This document shows positions 39,301 through 51,300 of a DNA stretch of 64,000 nucleotides, one piece after another (position 1 is the stretch's first letter; each line of letters opens with the position of its first letter). Origin of the DNA: Stenopsyche tienmushanensis (Eukaryota > Arthropoda > Insecta > Trichoptera > Stenopsychidae); NCBI GenBank assembly GCA_008973525.1, contig WACJ01000078.1, positions 558,001-622,000 of the forward strand, given 5' to 3'. The notes beneath the pieces are model-generated. The model ran no database searches and was not told where the DNA came from. It saw only the letters and a list, made by a program, of their open reading frames with translations. The position numbers were made by a program, and so were the translations under genes.

Positions 39301-42300
39301 AAACAAATATTAATTAAGTGTTGTGAAAATCTTGAAGAATAAATGCTCAAAGCCTGTAAATGATCCCGCAGGACAGCGTGTGGTATATAGGCATATGCTA
39401 GGACACACGATTCGCCTTTATGCCTTTTTTTCTGTGGGCAAGGAATCTTCACAAGACACCCAGAGAATCTGGGTAGTGCCTACCCACTAAACCCCCCCCC
39501 CCCTTGTTCTTCTCCGTCCCCCTGGTATTGTTTTCCACATTGCTTTAGGAGGACAGGTAGTCTGACTTTAGGTGATTGGCCCTATTCTATTGTTGGATAG
39601 GCTGTTACGCTCTGCATCTCTCTCTTTTACTGCCCTCTTTGGCGTTCAGAATTTCTTCTACGTATTCACGCCAAATGCGATCCGCTTATATGCATCGCTC
39701 TAGGTTCTCCCTTTTTCCCGCATAGCGGGCAGTGTGGGTCCTCATTGCACCCGCTGGCTCTGTGTCCACTTCCGGAACACTTCCAGTACTGAGTCCTTCT
39801 GTCTTCAGCCCTGCAGTTGGTGGAAGTATGGCCAAAGGCTCTGCATCTATAGAACTTCAGGTTCGGGATTCGCTCTTTGCCTTGCAGGGCATCAGCCCTA
39901 TTCTGATTTTGCCAACCTCTTCTACAAATTTTTTGGTGGCTTCGGTCCAGGGAATGACGGCCGTGCATGGCTGCGACCCCATTACTGTGGGGTGCAGCTT
40001 GTGGACTACTATTCCGTCCCATTCCTTTTCTTCTACAAAGACTATCAGGGCGCTGTTCACTTCTTCTTGGGTTGTGATTTCGTCCATGTCTTGTACGAAA
40101 ATTGTCCTTTTATCGTTACTCTCTTGATGGAGAGTCCACCACCCAGGTCTCTTCCATCGTCTTAATTAGGTCGTCCATTTTGGGGTTCCCCTTCGGTAGC
40201 GTCACGAGGAGGTCTCCCCTCCTCGTGCGCCTTATCCCACGGATTTCCGGGATTTCATCTTCTGGTGCAGTCCTCATCCCTTTCAAAACTGCAGAGTACT
40301 TAGCTGTTTTTATTTTGGCGTCTTCCAAGTCTTCCTTGGTCGTTCTCGGCCTGTTCTTCTTTTTATTTTTAGTTTTATCCTTGCTGTCTATTTTCCTAGT
40401 ATCTTTTTCTCTATTACCAGCCCTTGGTATCTCCCTATTTATAAGTGGTCTCTGTTGGGGATTGTCCCGGCAGGTCCTTTTATCGTGGTTTTTTGTTTGT
40501 TTCTTCCTTTTTTTGTTGTTGACCACGTTAACCCAGATTCCCTCCTGTAATGGTGCAGGCTGTTGCTGCGCACGCGTCTGGGTACTCGTACTTTTCGTGC
40601 CTCCCTTAGCACTTCGTCTTTCCGTTTGTGGTCTTGTGTTTTGCTGCCTTTTCAGCTTTTTCAGTGGCAGCGTTTTCAGTGCTGTATGCCGCCTCAGCCA
40701 GCCTTCTGGCACATAATCAGCCTACTCATTGCCTTTTTGATTGGGCTGTGGACGGTTGGGTGTGTGCCAATCTACCGTCGATATCAACTCCTCAATGTAC
40801 TGACTTATTGATATCGCTTCTTACTTGCTTCTCCTTTGGCGCAGGGACAGTTCCATGGGCTGGGGTGGCTCCATGTTTGCTAAGGCGTTTCCGTCCGGCC
40901 ATTCTAGGTCTTCACTATTTTTTTTTATTTTGGGCTTTTCCTGGCATCTACCAGAATTCCGCGTCTGCTGTGATTTCTCAAAAAAAGTTCTGCTGTGAAA
41001 AGTCAAAAAATCCCAAATAGTTCTCGGGAGTTACCGGAAAAGCGTGAAAAATAATCGGAAAATGGTGGAAAATATCTAAAACGTTTCTAAAATCGGTAAA
41101 AAATTTCCCAGGGATTAGAGTCCCAGGTTCCGGAAAATTTTTGTGGAAAACTCACCCCCGGATTCCTCGGAAAAGCCCCGCCAGGGATTCCAGCGGAAAA
41201 CCCCGGTGATTCCGGTCTCAGGGAGTACCTGGACTTGTATGTCCTCCTTATCTTTCAATTGGTTGCTGCTCAGTTGGCAGTCGAGCTGGCTCCGTCTCTT
41301 CGTGACTCCTCGCAGGAGGGCAAAGCGCCCGCTGAATGGAGCCACAAAAGTCGGACTCCGCTGGCACTGGCAGCACTACCGCGCGCACGTCTGCTCACAA
41401 CCACAGCCCGTAGGTGAATCCTCGCCTTTATGCCTGGTTCACACCAAGTGTAAAATATTAAGCATGAAAAAAGGTGATCCTAGGGCTGCCAACTCTGTCG
41501 CGCCCTCATAAACAATACTTTAAAATCAATCTACAAGCGTGGGATTTTTAAACAAAATGCAAACATGTATTTAATATTTTACATATTGCGTAAAAGTGAA
41601 ACTACGTATTTCAAGAGTCGGGAAAGTCCCTTAACCCTTTGCACTCCAAGCGATTTTTAGTAAATTTGTCTAAGATTATGTTTATGATAATACATTGGGA
41701 AAAAATGGTATATAACTTAAATAAAAATGGTTTTCGATATTAGGACACTTTATTGTATACATATATAGGCACAAGTGATCATTTTTTCACTTCAATTTTT
41801 AAAATTCGCCAAACAAAATCAATTTTATCCAATACTTCAATGTTTTATGCATAAAGCAGTAAGATGTGACTAATTGATTAGTGGTGTTCACTCCAACCAT
41901 ATTTTTGATATAATCTTGAATCATCTATTGCAAATCATTGAAAAGGTGTAGAGCTATTCTGCTAGGGAAAAACAGCTCTTGTCTAATCAATCACTGAGTA
42001 ATGAAGCTTCCATAATGTGGTACAAATGTGGGAATATAACTTGTACGAAAATATTCCAGGAAGTGAATAAATGGGTGGTTTGTCGTAAAATGAAAAATGT
42101 ATCTATCCTAGACCACTTGCTCCGATGTATCAAAAAATATAAACATCAGAATATGTTATATATATATATCAGAATGTTACACAATAGCTGCATGTTACAC
42201 AGCTAAATACTAAACATAAAGCCAAAAAAGCATTTATTTTTACTAAACATCTGAGAATTATGGTCATTTATTCATAGATAAGGATTTATATATATTTGTC

Positions 42301-45300
42301 CAAAAATAAAAAATAAAAACTACAAACTTTCTACAAAACCCCGAGCAAATTGAATCAGCGTAATGATAATTTAATGTAAATGAATGCATACCCAACAATA
42401 TTAAATAGAAAGTTGAGTTGTTCCCTTACAATGAGCAATGTCATTGTATTTGCTAAGTAGTATCGAAAGAGTCTATCTCTGCCAATGTTTAGTATCTTTA
42501 TAATAATTTATAATAACTCGAAAGATGATGTTCAGCAAACGGGTTTATGACCCATTGAAACTCTGATTTATGCCAAGATGATCCATACATTGGTTACAAA
42601 ATTCTGTTTCCAAATTTTTGAAACGTGTTGATATAAGTTTTTTAATTTGTTTCGCATTTATTTCATTTTGGGAAGCAAAATCACATAACGATGGAAGTAT
42701 TTCTAAACTTTCTCTCTGCATCACGATTTTATTTCGAAATACGGTTACTTGCTCAGCCATTGTTAGAATATCACCATTTTTTTTGAAGAGACATATTGAG
42801 CATGTTTACATTTTCAAAAATATCAGATGATACTTATCGTCGGTGTAACTTTAAACTCTCATCTTTGTCCAATATAATATGCGTATTTCACATTAGTCGA
42901 ATTTTCAATCGAAATTAAATCTATTTTACGTATTAAATCTGAATTCCGGCCAGTAATCGTAGGTCAATAGTACTGATGTCGTTTGTGCACCTCGATGATT
43001 GGAACAGACGAGTGTTTTCTATGTACCGTGTATTTTAAGGAACTTTCTCGACCCTTAAATACATAGTTTCACTTTTATGCAGTATGTAAAATTCTAAATA
43101 CTATTTCTTCGCATTTTGTTTGGAAAGGTCCTGCCTGTAGATTCATTTTAAAGTGTTCTATGTCACGGCAGGACAGAGTTGGCAGCCCTAGCCAAAAAAA
43201 CAGTCCCGAATTAACGTGCGGTCACTACTTTTCTGCCTTTGTTTCATTTTACACTTGGTGTGAACCAGGCATTAGACAATAAACTACTTTTCATGCAATT
43301 TCTAATATCTCTGTTTAGAGACATTTAAAAGGTTAAAAGGCGTCACACAATGTTAAAAATGCTTTTTTCACCAGTTTTAGAATAAAACTTAAGTTGATGC
43401 ATAAATAACGTCGTATTAAATTAAAAAAAAAAAAAACAAATCGTTCTGTCAACTTTAGAATGTAAACTTTCGAGTTTCGATGCAAAGAACGTGTCTAGTG
43501 CTGTTTTCACCACATATGTTATACTATTTTGTTCCATTTAAATAAAATTGTAGTGTTAAAACAAGTGAAAATCAGAAGGGTGAAAGTCAGGAGAATAGAG
43601 TGGATGTTTTAAACATCCCGATTGAGTTTTTTTTTAAATTTATGATGTGTCATCGTTGCAGAATGAGGGCGCGCATTATCGTGATGGAAATCCTGATGGA
43701 ACCCTTGCGATTTATTAGCTCAGGTCGTTTTTTTAAGAGTTCCGTATTTAATTTTTGAAGCTGTTCACAACATTTCTCTTCACAAATATTAGGTTGCAAT
43801 AACTCGTAATAAAAAAAGTTCCTTCACATCCCACTAAACACAAAGTATTTTTAATTCTGCTGAAGTTCTGCCTTAGCAGTGGTTAATGGGTAATTTCCTA
43901 GTTTGATTGTTATAGATAATCCATTTTTCATTCCCTGTCACCAGTTGCAAAAAAGGCATGCTTTTGTCTCGCACACAAAGAAATCCACGTAGCAACTCGG
44001 TCTATCAGGTTTGCAGACGACGGGAGTTGTTCGGGACCCAAACGTCGCACTTAGAAGCCATTCCAATGGGATCCAGATGCCTCACCACCGTAGTTTGATT
44101 GATATCCATCTTCATTGCGACGCCGCTGACATTTTGACTGGGATTAGCTTCGAATATGGCTTTCAGTACATCATCATCGGTGGTTGAAGGGCGCACCGCT
44201 CTGTCTTCATTAGCTCTTGATAAAATCCCATATCTGAATTTAGCAAACCAAAATATTTTTGGTTGCCACTGTTGCATTATGGCCTTTGTCAAATTCAAAA
44301 AATAAATCGTGTCGAATATGCACTATTTTCTTTGACATATTAAAAATTCGCAAGGGCTCTGCATAACTCGACTGCTATCGAAAGATCAAAAATAATGTTG
44401 GAAGAAACCCTCCTTTATATAATGCAAAGGCAACATTAAGCACCGATGTCAACAAAGTTTGTTAAACAAAATACATCATAGTCTATGTAAAAATACGACG
44501 TTTTATATGCATCAACCTAATATTTTACTCATAATGTTAAAAAGTAGAATTATTTCACATATATTTAAACAGAGTACAGCAATCGTACGAAGATGTACAA
44601 ATTAATTCAAACAATAGAGCCGAAAAACTAGACCAATTCCAGATAAAATTTGTATTAACAAACATCTACTCTCAATTAACATTAAGTCCTTAAGATTTTT
44701 TTGTGATTATAGGTAAAGGACTTTCAGATATTGATTCATTTGGTAATTCAGTTCTACATAGAGCAGCTACACTGGAGGATCTTGAAATTCTCAAGCTTGT
44801 AATAAATAATGGAATTGATATAAACATTCAGAATCGTCTTGGTAATACTGCACTTCACATCGCTGCGAGCAAAGATTTTATCGATGGGGTAAGTATTGTT
44901 GTTGTCTTTGAAACATTATTTTTTTTTTTATTATTCGCAAAGAAGTTTGTATGTTTTTCTCCGTTTATCTTTGATTAATTAAAAAATATCTCTAAACTGC
45001 CCTAACCCACAAGGTTTACTATTTACTATTAGGGATTCCAATTCGGACATTCGGATATCCGGATATATTCGGACTCGCAGAATTATTCCGTATTCGGATA
45101 TTTGGGGAAATACTTGGGGAAATATTCGAATAGTGTTCGTAATAACTTTTAATAGAATATTCATCTAGATGAATATTGTTTCTGAAAGTGAATAAATGAT
45201 TTTAAGAAATTTACTTGATGTTCTGGCTCCGATGGAAGTTGCTATTAACGAACTAAATAATAATAATGCAACATTAACAACGGCCGAAGGAATTTCGTTA

Positions 45301-48300
45301 AGTGAAACATTATTACATCCAGCAAAGAAGAGAATGAACTAAAGCCGACATAAAAAAATAATTACACTCTTGATGTATTAACAATGTGGAAATGTTCTCA
45401 GTTCTAATGAACATTTTCGATATTAAATCAAATAAGACTCTATTTCTATGGCACAAAGTATCGTTGAGAGAATTCATCCAAATTTATTATCTAATGATGA
45501 ATTTTTAAATAACTCACGGGAATCTGGTGTGGAAATGAGACCTCTTTCTCTTTCAACTTCCGAATTGCATCATGAGATGCAAAGTTCAATTTTGTCTCTC
45601 GCGGAAACAAATAATTATGACAGTATGAATAATCTGAAAAAATATTTCAAATATTTGGAACAATACAAAAGAAGGACATTTGTATTTAATGAGCCCTGTA
45701 ACTCTAGGAGCACGCAATAGAAGGTGGATCTTTCCATCTAAATTTAAAATTTTTCTTCAGATTATGTGTTGTGGTCCAAGCTGTTGCTGGACTTTGTCTT
45801 CCAATCAGACAACGTTCTTATGTTTTATCAACAAGCTGTAATTATTTTCTCATCCTAAAATACATCGAGGGCCCTATTTGTAAAATTATTTTGAATTGTT
45901 TTCTTTTAATTAACGAAAAATTATTTTTAAGGTTGAGTTCTTGTTGGCGCGTGGAGCAGACCTAAACATAAAAGATTACTCGGGTGACACTCCTTTATGG
46001 GACAGTGTGAATAAGGTTAATATTGAATCGAGCCTCAAACTTTTGGATGCTGGTGCTACAACTACAGGAAGTGTATGTGGTAATATATAAATGCATAATG
46101 AGACGCATATTCTGTATGAAATGTTATTCCCTTGTATAGATTTTAATTTTTAATATTTCTTCAAGGTCAAAACTTCGTACAACATGTGGTCGAAAAAGGA
46201 AATGTGCGCTTATTACAAGAACTCAGAAACAGGAATATAACTCCAAATCTCATGGCGCGAGATGTCTATTATGTCAAATATATTGATGATGAGCGATTAA
46301 AAAAGGTATTTAATTCGAAATAAACCAACGGAAAAAGGTTTTACCTTTTCCACTTTTTTCCAAGTTTCATACTCGAAATTGAAAGTTGAAATAAAAGGCT
46401 TTCTGTCAGTTTTTGTTCAACAGAAAGTGTACAAATCGTACATAAGACACTTAGTATTTTAAAAGTCGTAAAATCTTTTAAACACTAAATCATCATCAAT
46501 AAAAATGAGAAATCTTCTTCCGAAAATAATAAAATATTCGTCCATTTTGACATAAAATACATTTCAAGGTTAAATACGCACATCGTACAGATGCGAGGGA
46601 GGGGGGGAGGCCAGAGATAACAAACAACTCATTTTTAAAATATTGTTTCACACTTGTTTAAACAAAAATCTCATATAGCTTATCGTTTATTTTCATAACA
46701 ATTATTTATAATACAAATTAAATAAATAATAAGTTTTTTTTTAATACATATTTTCAATGTAAAAGAACAAACATTTATGACAGAATGGAAACTAAAATAG
46801 ATAAAGATTTTTTTTAAAAAATATATAAGCGCACAGAGAATACAAATATGGATTCCGCGTATATATTGTGTATGAATTTTATTTTAAAAAAATCATAATA
46901 TCAAAATAATTTCGTGTTGCTTGACAATTATCTGACGTATTAATTGTGCTAATATATTAGTATTAACAGTTTGTTTATCTTACCACGCTAATAGTATTAT
47001 ATTATTTGCTCGACAAACTACTGTTCTATTTAAATTAGCGAATCGAGGGCTTTTTATGAATTTAGGTAAAATAATTTTATTTCTTTTTATTGTATGGCAC
47101 GTAAAATGGCATTTTAAATTCAAACATTCCCTAGCTAAAGATAAGCTGCTGTAATATCGATCACCGTAGACAGTATCGTGATAATCGACCAATAGATAGT
47201 CCCGCGGTTAAGCGTTCGGACTGGTAACTCAATCGTCTTTGGTTCGAATTTATAGGAGGTATAGTTGAATATTACACTTTTAAATCATATACCAATTTAC
47301 GCGATAGATACGTTTGTCAGAAACCCGCATAAATAGAAACCGCGTAAAAAAGGCAAGGAATTCATACAAAAATATACGATTGGTATCTTCATATAAAAAA
47401 CGCATAAATGAAGTCTATGATTAAATATTAAATTTGAATATTTGTTCCACAAAATTCGCATACAAAAGATTCATAATTTATTATATTAAAAATATTTATT
47501 CAAAATTGTAGTAGGTATATATATTTTTTGACATAATATTGTTTTTATTTAAATTGAACATTTATTAATCCTCATCTTCGCTGCTGCCTTCCATCATTCT
47601 TAACATTTACTTCATAACTGCTTTGAAATTGCCTTCCTCATCATATGAACTGGTCAATTCAATTTGAGAATTAGTGGAAATATTCGAGTTTTCATGAGTA
47701 GATTTTTTTAATTAAAAAATCCGTGATTTTTGATTGCGTTTTTCGTAAGGTCTATATATTTCTTCATAATGCGCACAAGCATTATATTTCGAAGGTTTCT
47801 TTGGAAATTGAGAGCACGTTCTGTGTTTGGATCAATTTCGATTTTGAACACAATGTTTTCCAAGCTTCTTACTAGGTTGATAGTGCCATTTAAATTTTTA
47901 GCATTAAATAATGACGATTCGGAATATTCATCTTCACTTACATGATCCGTTTTGGTATTAAAATAAAGCCAACTAATTCCTCTTCGGTTATAATGTCATC
48001 GGTAAATAATTCTTCGATATTTACATTATAAGACACATCCCATAAAAGTGTGGAATATATAACTTTAATATAATTTTAGTTGTTACGGGTAGTATAACTC
48101 ATTATTGTAATATTGTTATAATATAGTAAAATAGAATATATATATTTATAACTATCATACTTTGTGCGTTTTTTCTAGTTATATGTAATGAAACTAGCTT
48201 TTGCTGAAATTTTGTTGAAAATCTTTCGTATCTAAAAGAATTAGAAAACATGCATGAATTTGATCCTTTTGAACAATAGTCTTGAATATTTTTTGAGGTT

Positions 48301-51300
48301 ACTAGTCCCATATTTAATATTACCCTAATTCATGCATACATTAAAATTGAAAGTGACTGGTTTCCAAGTTCGCCAAGTCTATCTTATGCACAAATTTGAA
48401 GACATTATTTTGCCGGTTACGAATGTATTCTTTTGTAAATCAATATTATAGATTAATTCGTTAGTAAACAATAGTCTTAAAAAATCTATGCGTTATTTGA
48501 TATATTCAAGTACTTGGAGACCTGTGGATGGTATTCTTGATGGGAAAAATCATTCCATTCACCGAATATATTATTTTCTACTTTATTTCTAACAGAATGA
48601 ACAGTTACATCTTTGTCATCCGAAGACAATGGTATATCTTCTCATCTTCTGGGTGGCAAAATATCAGTTCAATTGTCACTATCACTACTACTATAATCGT
48701 CGTCATAATTTACTTCATCGTCATTTTTATTATGATCAGGAGGCAAATTGTCCATGTAAAACTCATCATCGCTACTTTCAACGTCTGTCACTACATCTTC
48801 ATCTGATACATTATCTATGAATTATTGATCACTAATTTCCACATCTGTCATATCGTCATTTTAAAAATAAATTAAAAATACAAATTGACGATTTTAAATT
48901 TTAAGTGCAATTATTTTTGTTGCTGAAATAAACTATCCAAAAAGCCTACTTATTTAGCTCGAATACGCGAGGAAAGTTGGTGTGTGTAAATTGAATTGAA
49001 GCGAATAATACAATAATAGATAGTGGAGTCGATGGTTGACGATCCACGGCAGCGCAAGAAGAAACGTCAAGTTGTGGCAGCAAGTGAGCTGAGACAGGGC
49101 AGGGCATTGCGCATCCAACGGGAAACAATCATTCGTATATGAATTTAAGTACATTTCAAGAATTGTATGAAAAAAATAGTATCTGTAGTATGTATATAAT
49201 ATAATAAATAGTAAAAGTAATGAATAGAATAAAATATATATACGAGTTTAAAATTTTGTCGACATACGAGTGGAAAGGGTTAAAACATTTTTTTTTTCTT
49301 TTAAAATTAGGATGGAATTCAAAATGCATGAGATATTTCAATTGAATTTCTCAATTATTCTACATATTAAATAATCAATTTATTTCAAATATAGGAAATG
49401 CTGGAATATTTTATCAGTGTCTTCAGAGATGGCGATGAAAATGGAGAAAACGCATTATTTGGAGCCTTATATTATGGAAGACTAAACTTGATGCAGGATA
49501 TTCTTCGATTAGGTATTCCAATTTCTTAAGACTTTCCACACTACGCGACAATAACATGAAAACACACAAATATTAATGCCAGCGATAAATCTATTAGATA
49601 TTAGATGACGACATCAATTCATATTCAGTTTGTCATTTTCTTCCATTTTAACACTAACCGAATTTACATTTCATATGTTATATGGCAATAAAACAGTAAA
49701 TTGTCGAATTTATGATCAAATCTTTTGTAACTTAACTATATTAGAAAATGATAAATACCTGAGTTGATATCATAAATGCTAATTGCTTCATAATAAAGGG
49801 TTTTATAAGGAACTGCTAGTATTCCTTGTTTGAATTTTGGGATTGGTGTGTGATTTTTAAAATTTCCGCATTTATGAGGATGTTAATGCCTTGGAAGCCA
49901 CTTTTAAATTTAAAATTGTCTTGGGATCGACTTCTAATACGATTCTTGTAGGAAATTTATTTAAGGTGTTTTTTTCCCTTTCTTCAAAAATGTTTATTTT
50001 AAATGCGAAATAGTATTAGATAAATATGTGCTTACAAAATGATTCAAATTTAGCGTTTTTGTACATTTTTAACACATTATTTCTATCATATATATTTATA
50101 TACAACATATATTTCATGTTTGAGGGAGAAAAAAAAAATAACAAAGAAATTTTGCAGTTTTTTGTTGGTTCAAACACAATAATTCAAATGTTAAATTTAA
50201 TGAGATATTTGACATTGTGTGTCGTTGGCAATCTGCAGATAATATGGTTTATAACTGCTTGTTGCAAAGCGCATCGAGGTGCTTATTTGTCAAATTAGTC
50301 CGAAGTTTGGATTTTATATAAGTCATATGAGAAAATGAAGATTCATACAAATATGTACTTCCAAGGCATGATGAAATTCGAAGATAGACGTCTTTCAAAT
50401 TTGAAAATTTTTCTGGATTCATCACCCTCCATACACGAGAAGAGTTGAATTGTGATAACCTGATATCACTTTTCAATTCGATTAATTGTCCAATGAAAGT
50501 AGAATTGCTGTATCTTGAGCAAGACTGGAGATTTTCATCGTTCATATTCAACGGTGATAATATGAGTATTTAGCTTTTCAAAATCTGCGAATCACTTTTC
50601 GAATTAATCCAATATTTTCTCCAATAAAACAATATATAAATCTACGTTTTGCATCAATCTCATCTTTTAAATTATTAAAATGGGTGAAATCCTTTTATCG
50701 CAGTTTCGACATCCATAGTTTTAATTTTATCTTGAAAAAAAAATTTAATGAAACCATATCAATAATAGTTTTGGATTTTCCTTGTAATTCCAAATTAATT
50801 AAATTAAATTAATTTTTTAAATGGTATGAAAAAATGGAAAATCGTCATCTCTTCTGCAAAATGTAAGAAACCCATTTTCACTGCCCACCATTGAAGATTC
50901 ACAGTCTGTCGCGATAGACACGAGTTTCCGTACTGGTAATTCTTCTGATATAACGAAGCTCTAATATGTTCCCCTTTACATGTTCCTTTAATAGGAAGTA
51001 TTTTCAGCTGTTCTTCTTTTGTGCTGCAATCAGGAAAGAACTGCGCTACGTTCTTTCCCTGTTTGTCTTTCTTCGAGCTCAACGTACAAAAGTGCTTTTT
51101 CTGAATCACTAGGATGTGCTCGCATCTTTGCGATCATCCTATCTTACGGATTAATATCCTAAATTAGGAGATGAGTACGAATCAAGTCAAGCCGAATAGT
51201 TCGAATGTCGGGACTTTTTTTTATTCATCGTCGGTTGTAAATATATTTATATAAAGTAATGTATTTTTTTCCAAAATTCATGGAAGTTCATGGATCGAAT

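Larger units (their letters stand above)
41431..43271. mobile_element. Inverted-repeat element with TTA target duplication (PIF/Harbinger-like?)
   Basis: TGCCTGGTTCACACCAAGTG and following bases at 41431-41456 are perfectly inverted at 43246-43271 (26 bp). The trinucleotide TTA flanks both sides (41428-41430, 43272-43274). A 3-bp TTA/TAA duplication is typical of PIF/Harbinger, but no such transposase is inside. Instead the interior is a second inverted-repeat element (41482-43189). Confidence 0.6.

Noticed and set aside
40102..40716. 204-residue plus-strand open frame opposite the LINE ORF1
   Set aside because: It is the antisense of the lysine-rich Gag frame (40116-40712). Its leucine/phenylalanine/serine-rich composition follows from that, and the minus strand carries the real motifs.
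44979..45164. Minus-strand open frame over the hAT terminus
   Set aside because: It covers intron and terminal-repeat sequence. The plus strand carries the recognisable hAT segment.
47190..47270. Functional tRNA gene
   Set aside because: A- and B-box-like strings are present, but I could not form convincing acceptor and anticodon stems, and the sequence is inside an old duplicated intron. Kept only as a SINE-like head.
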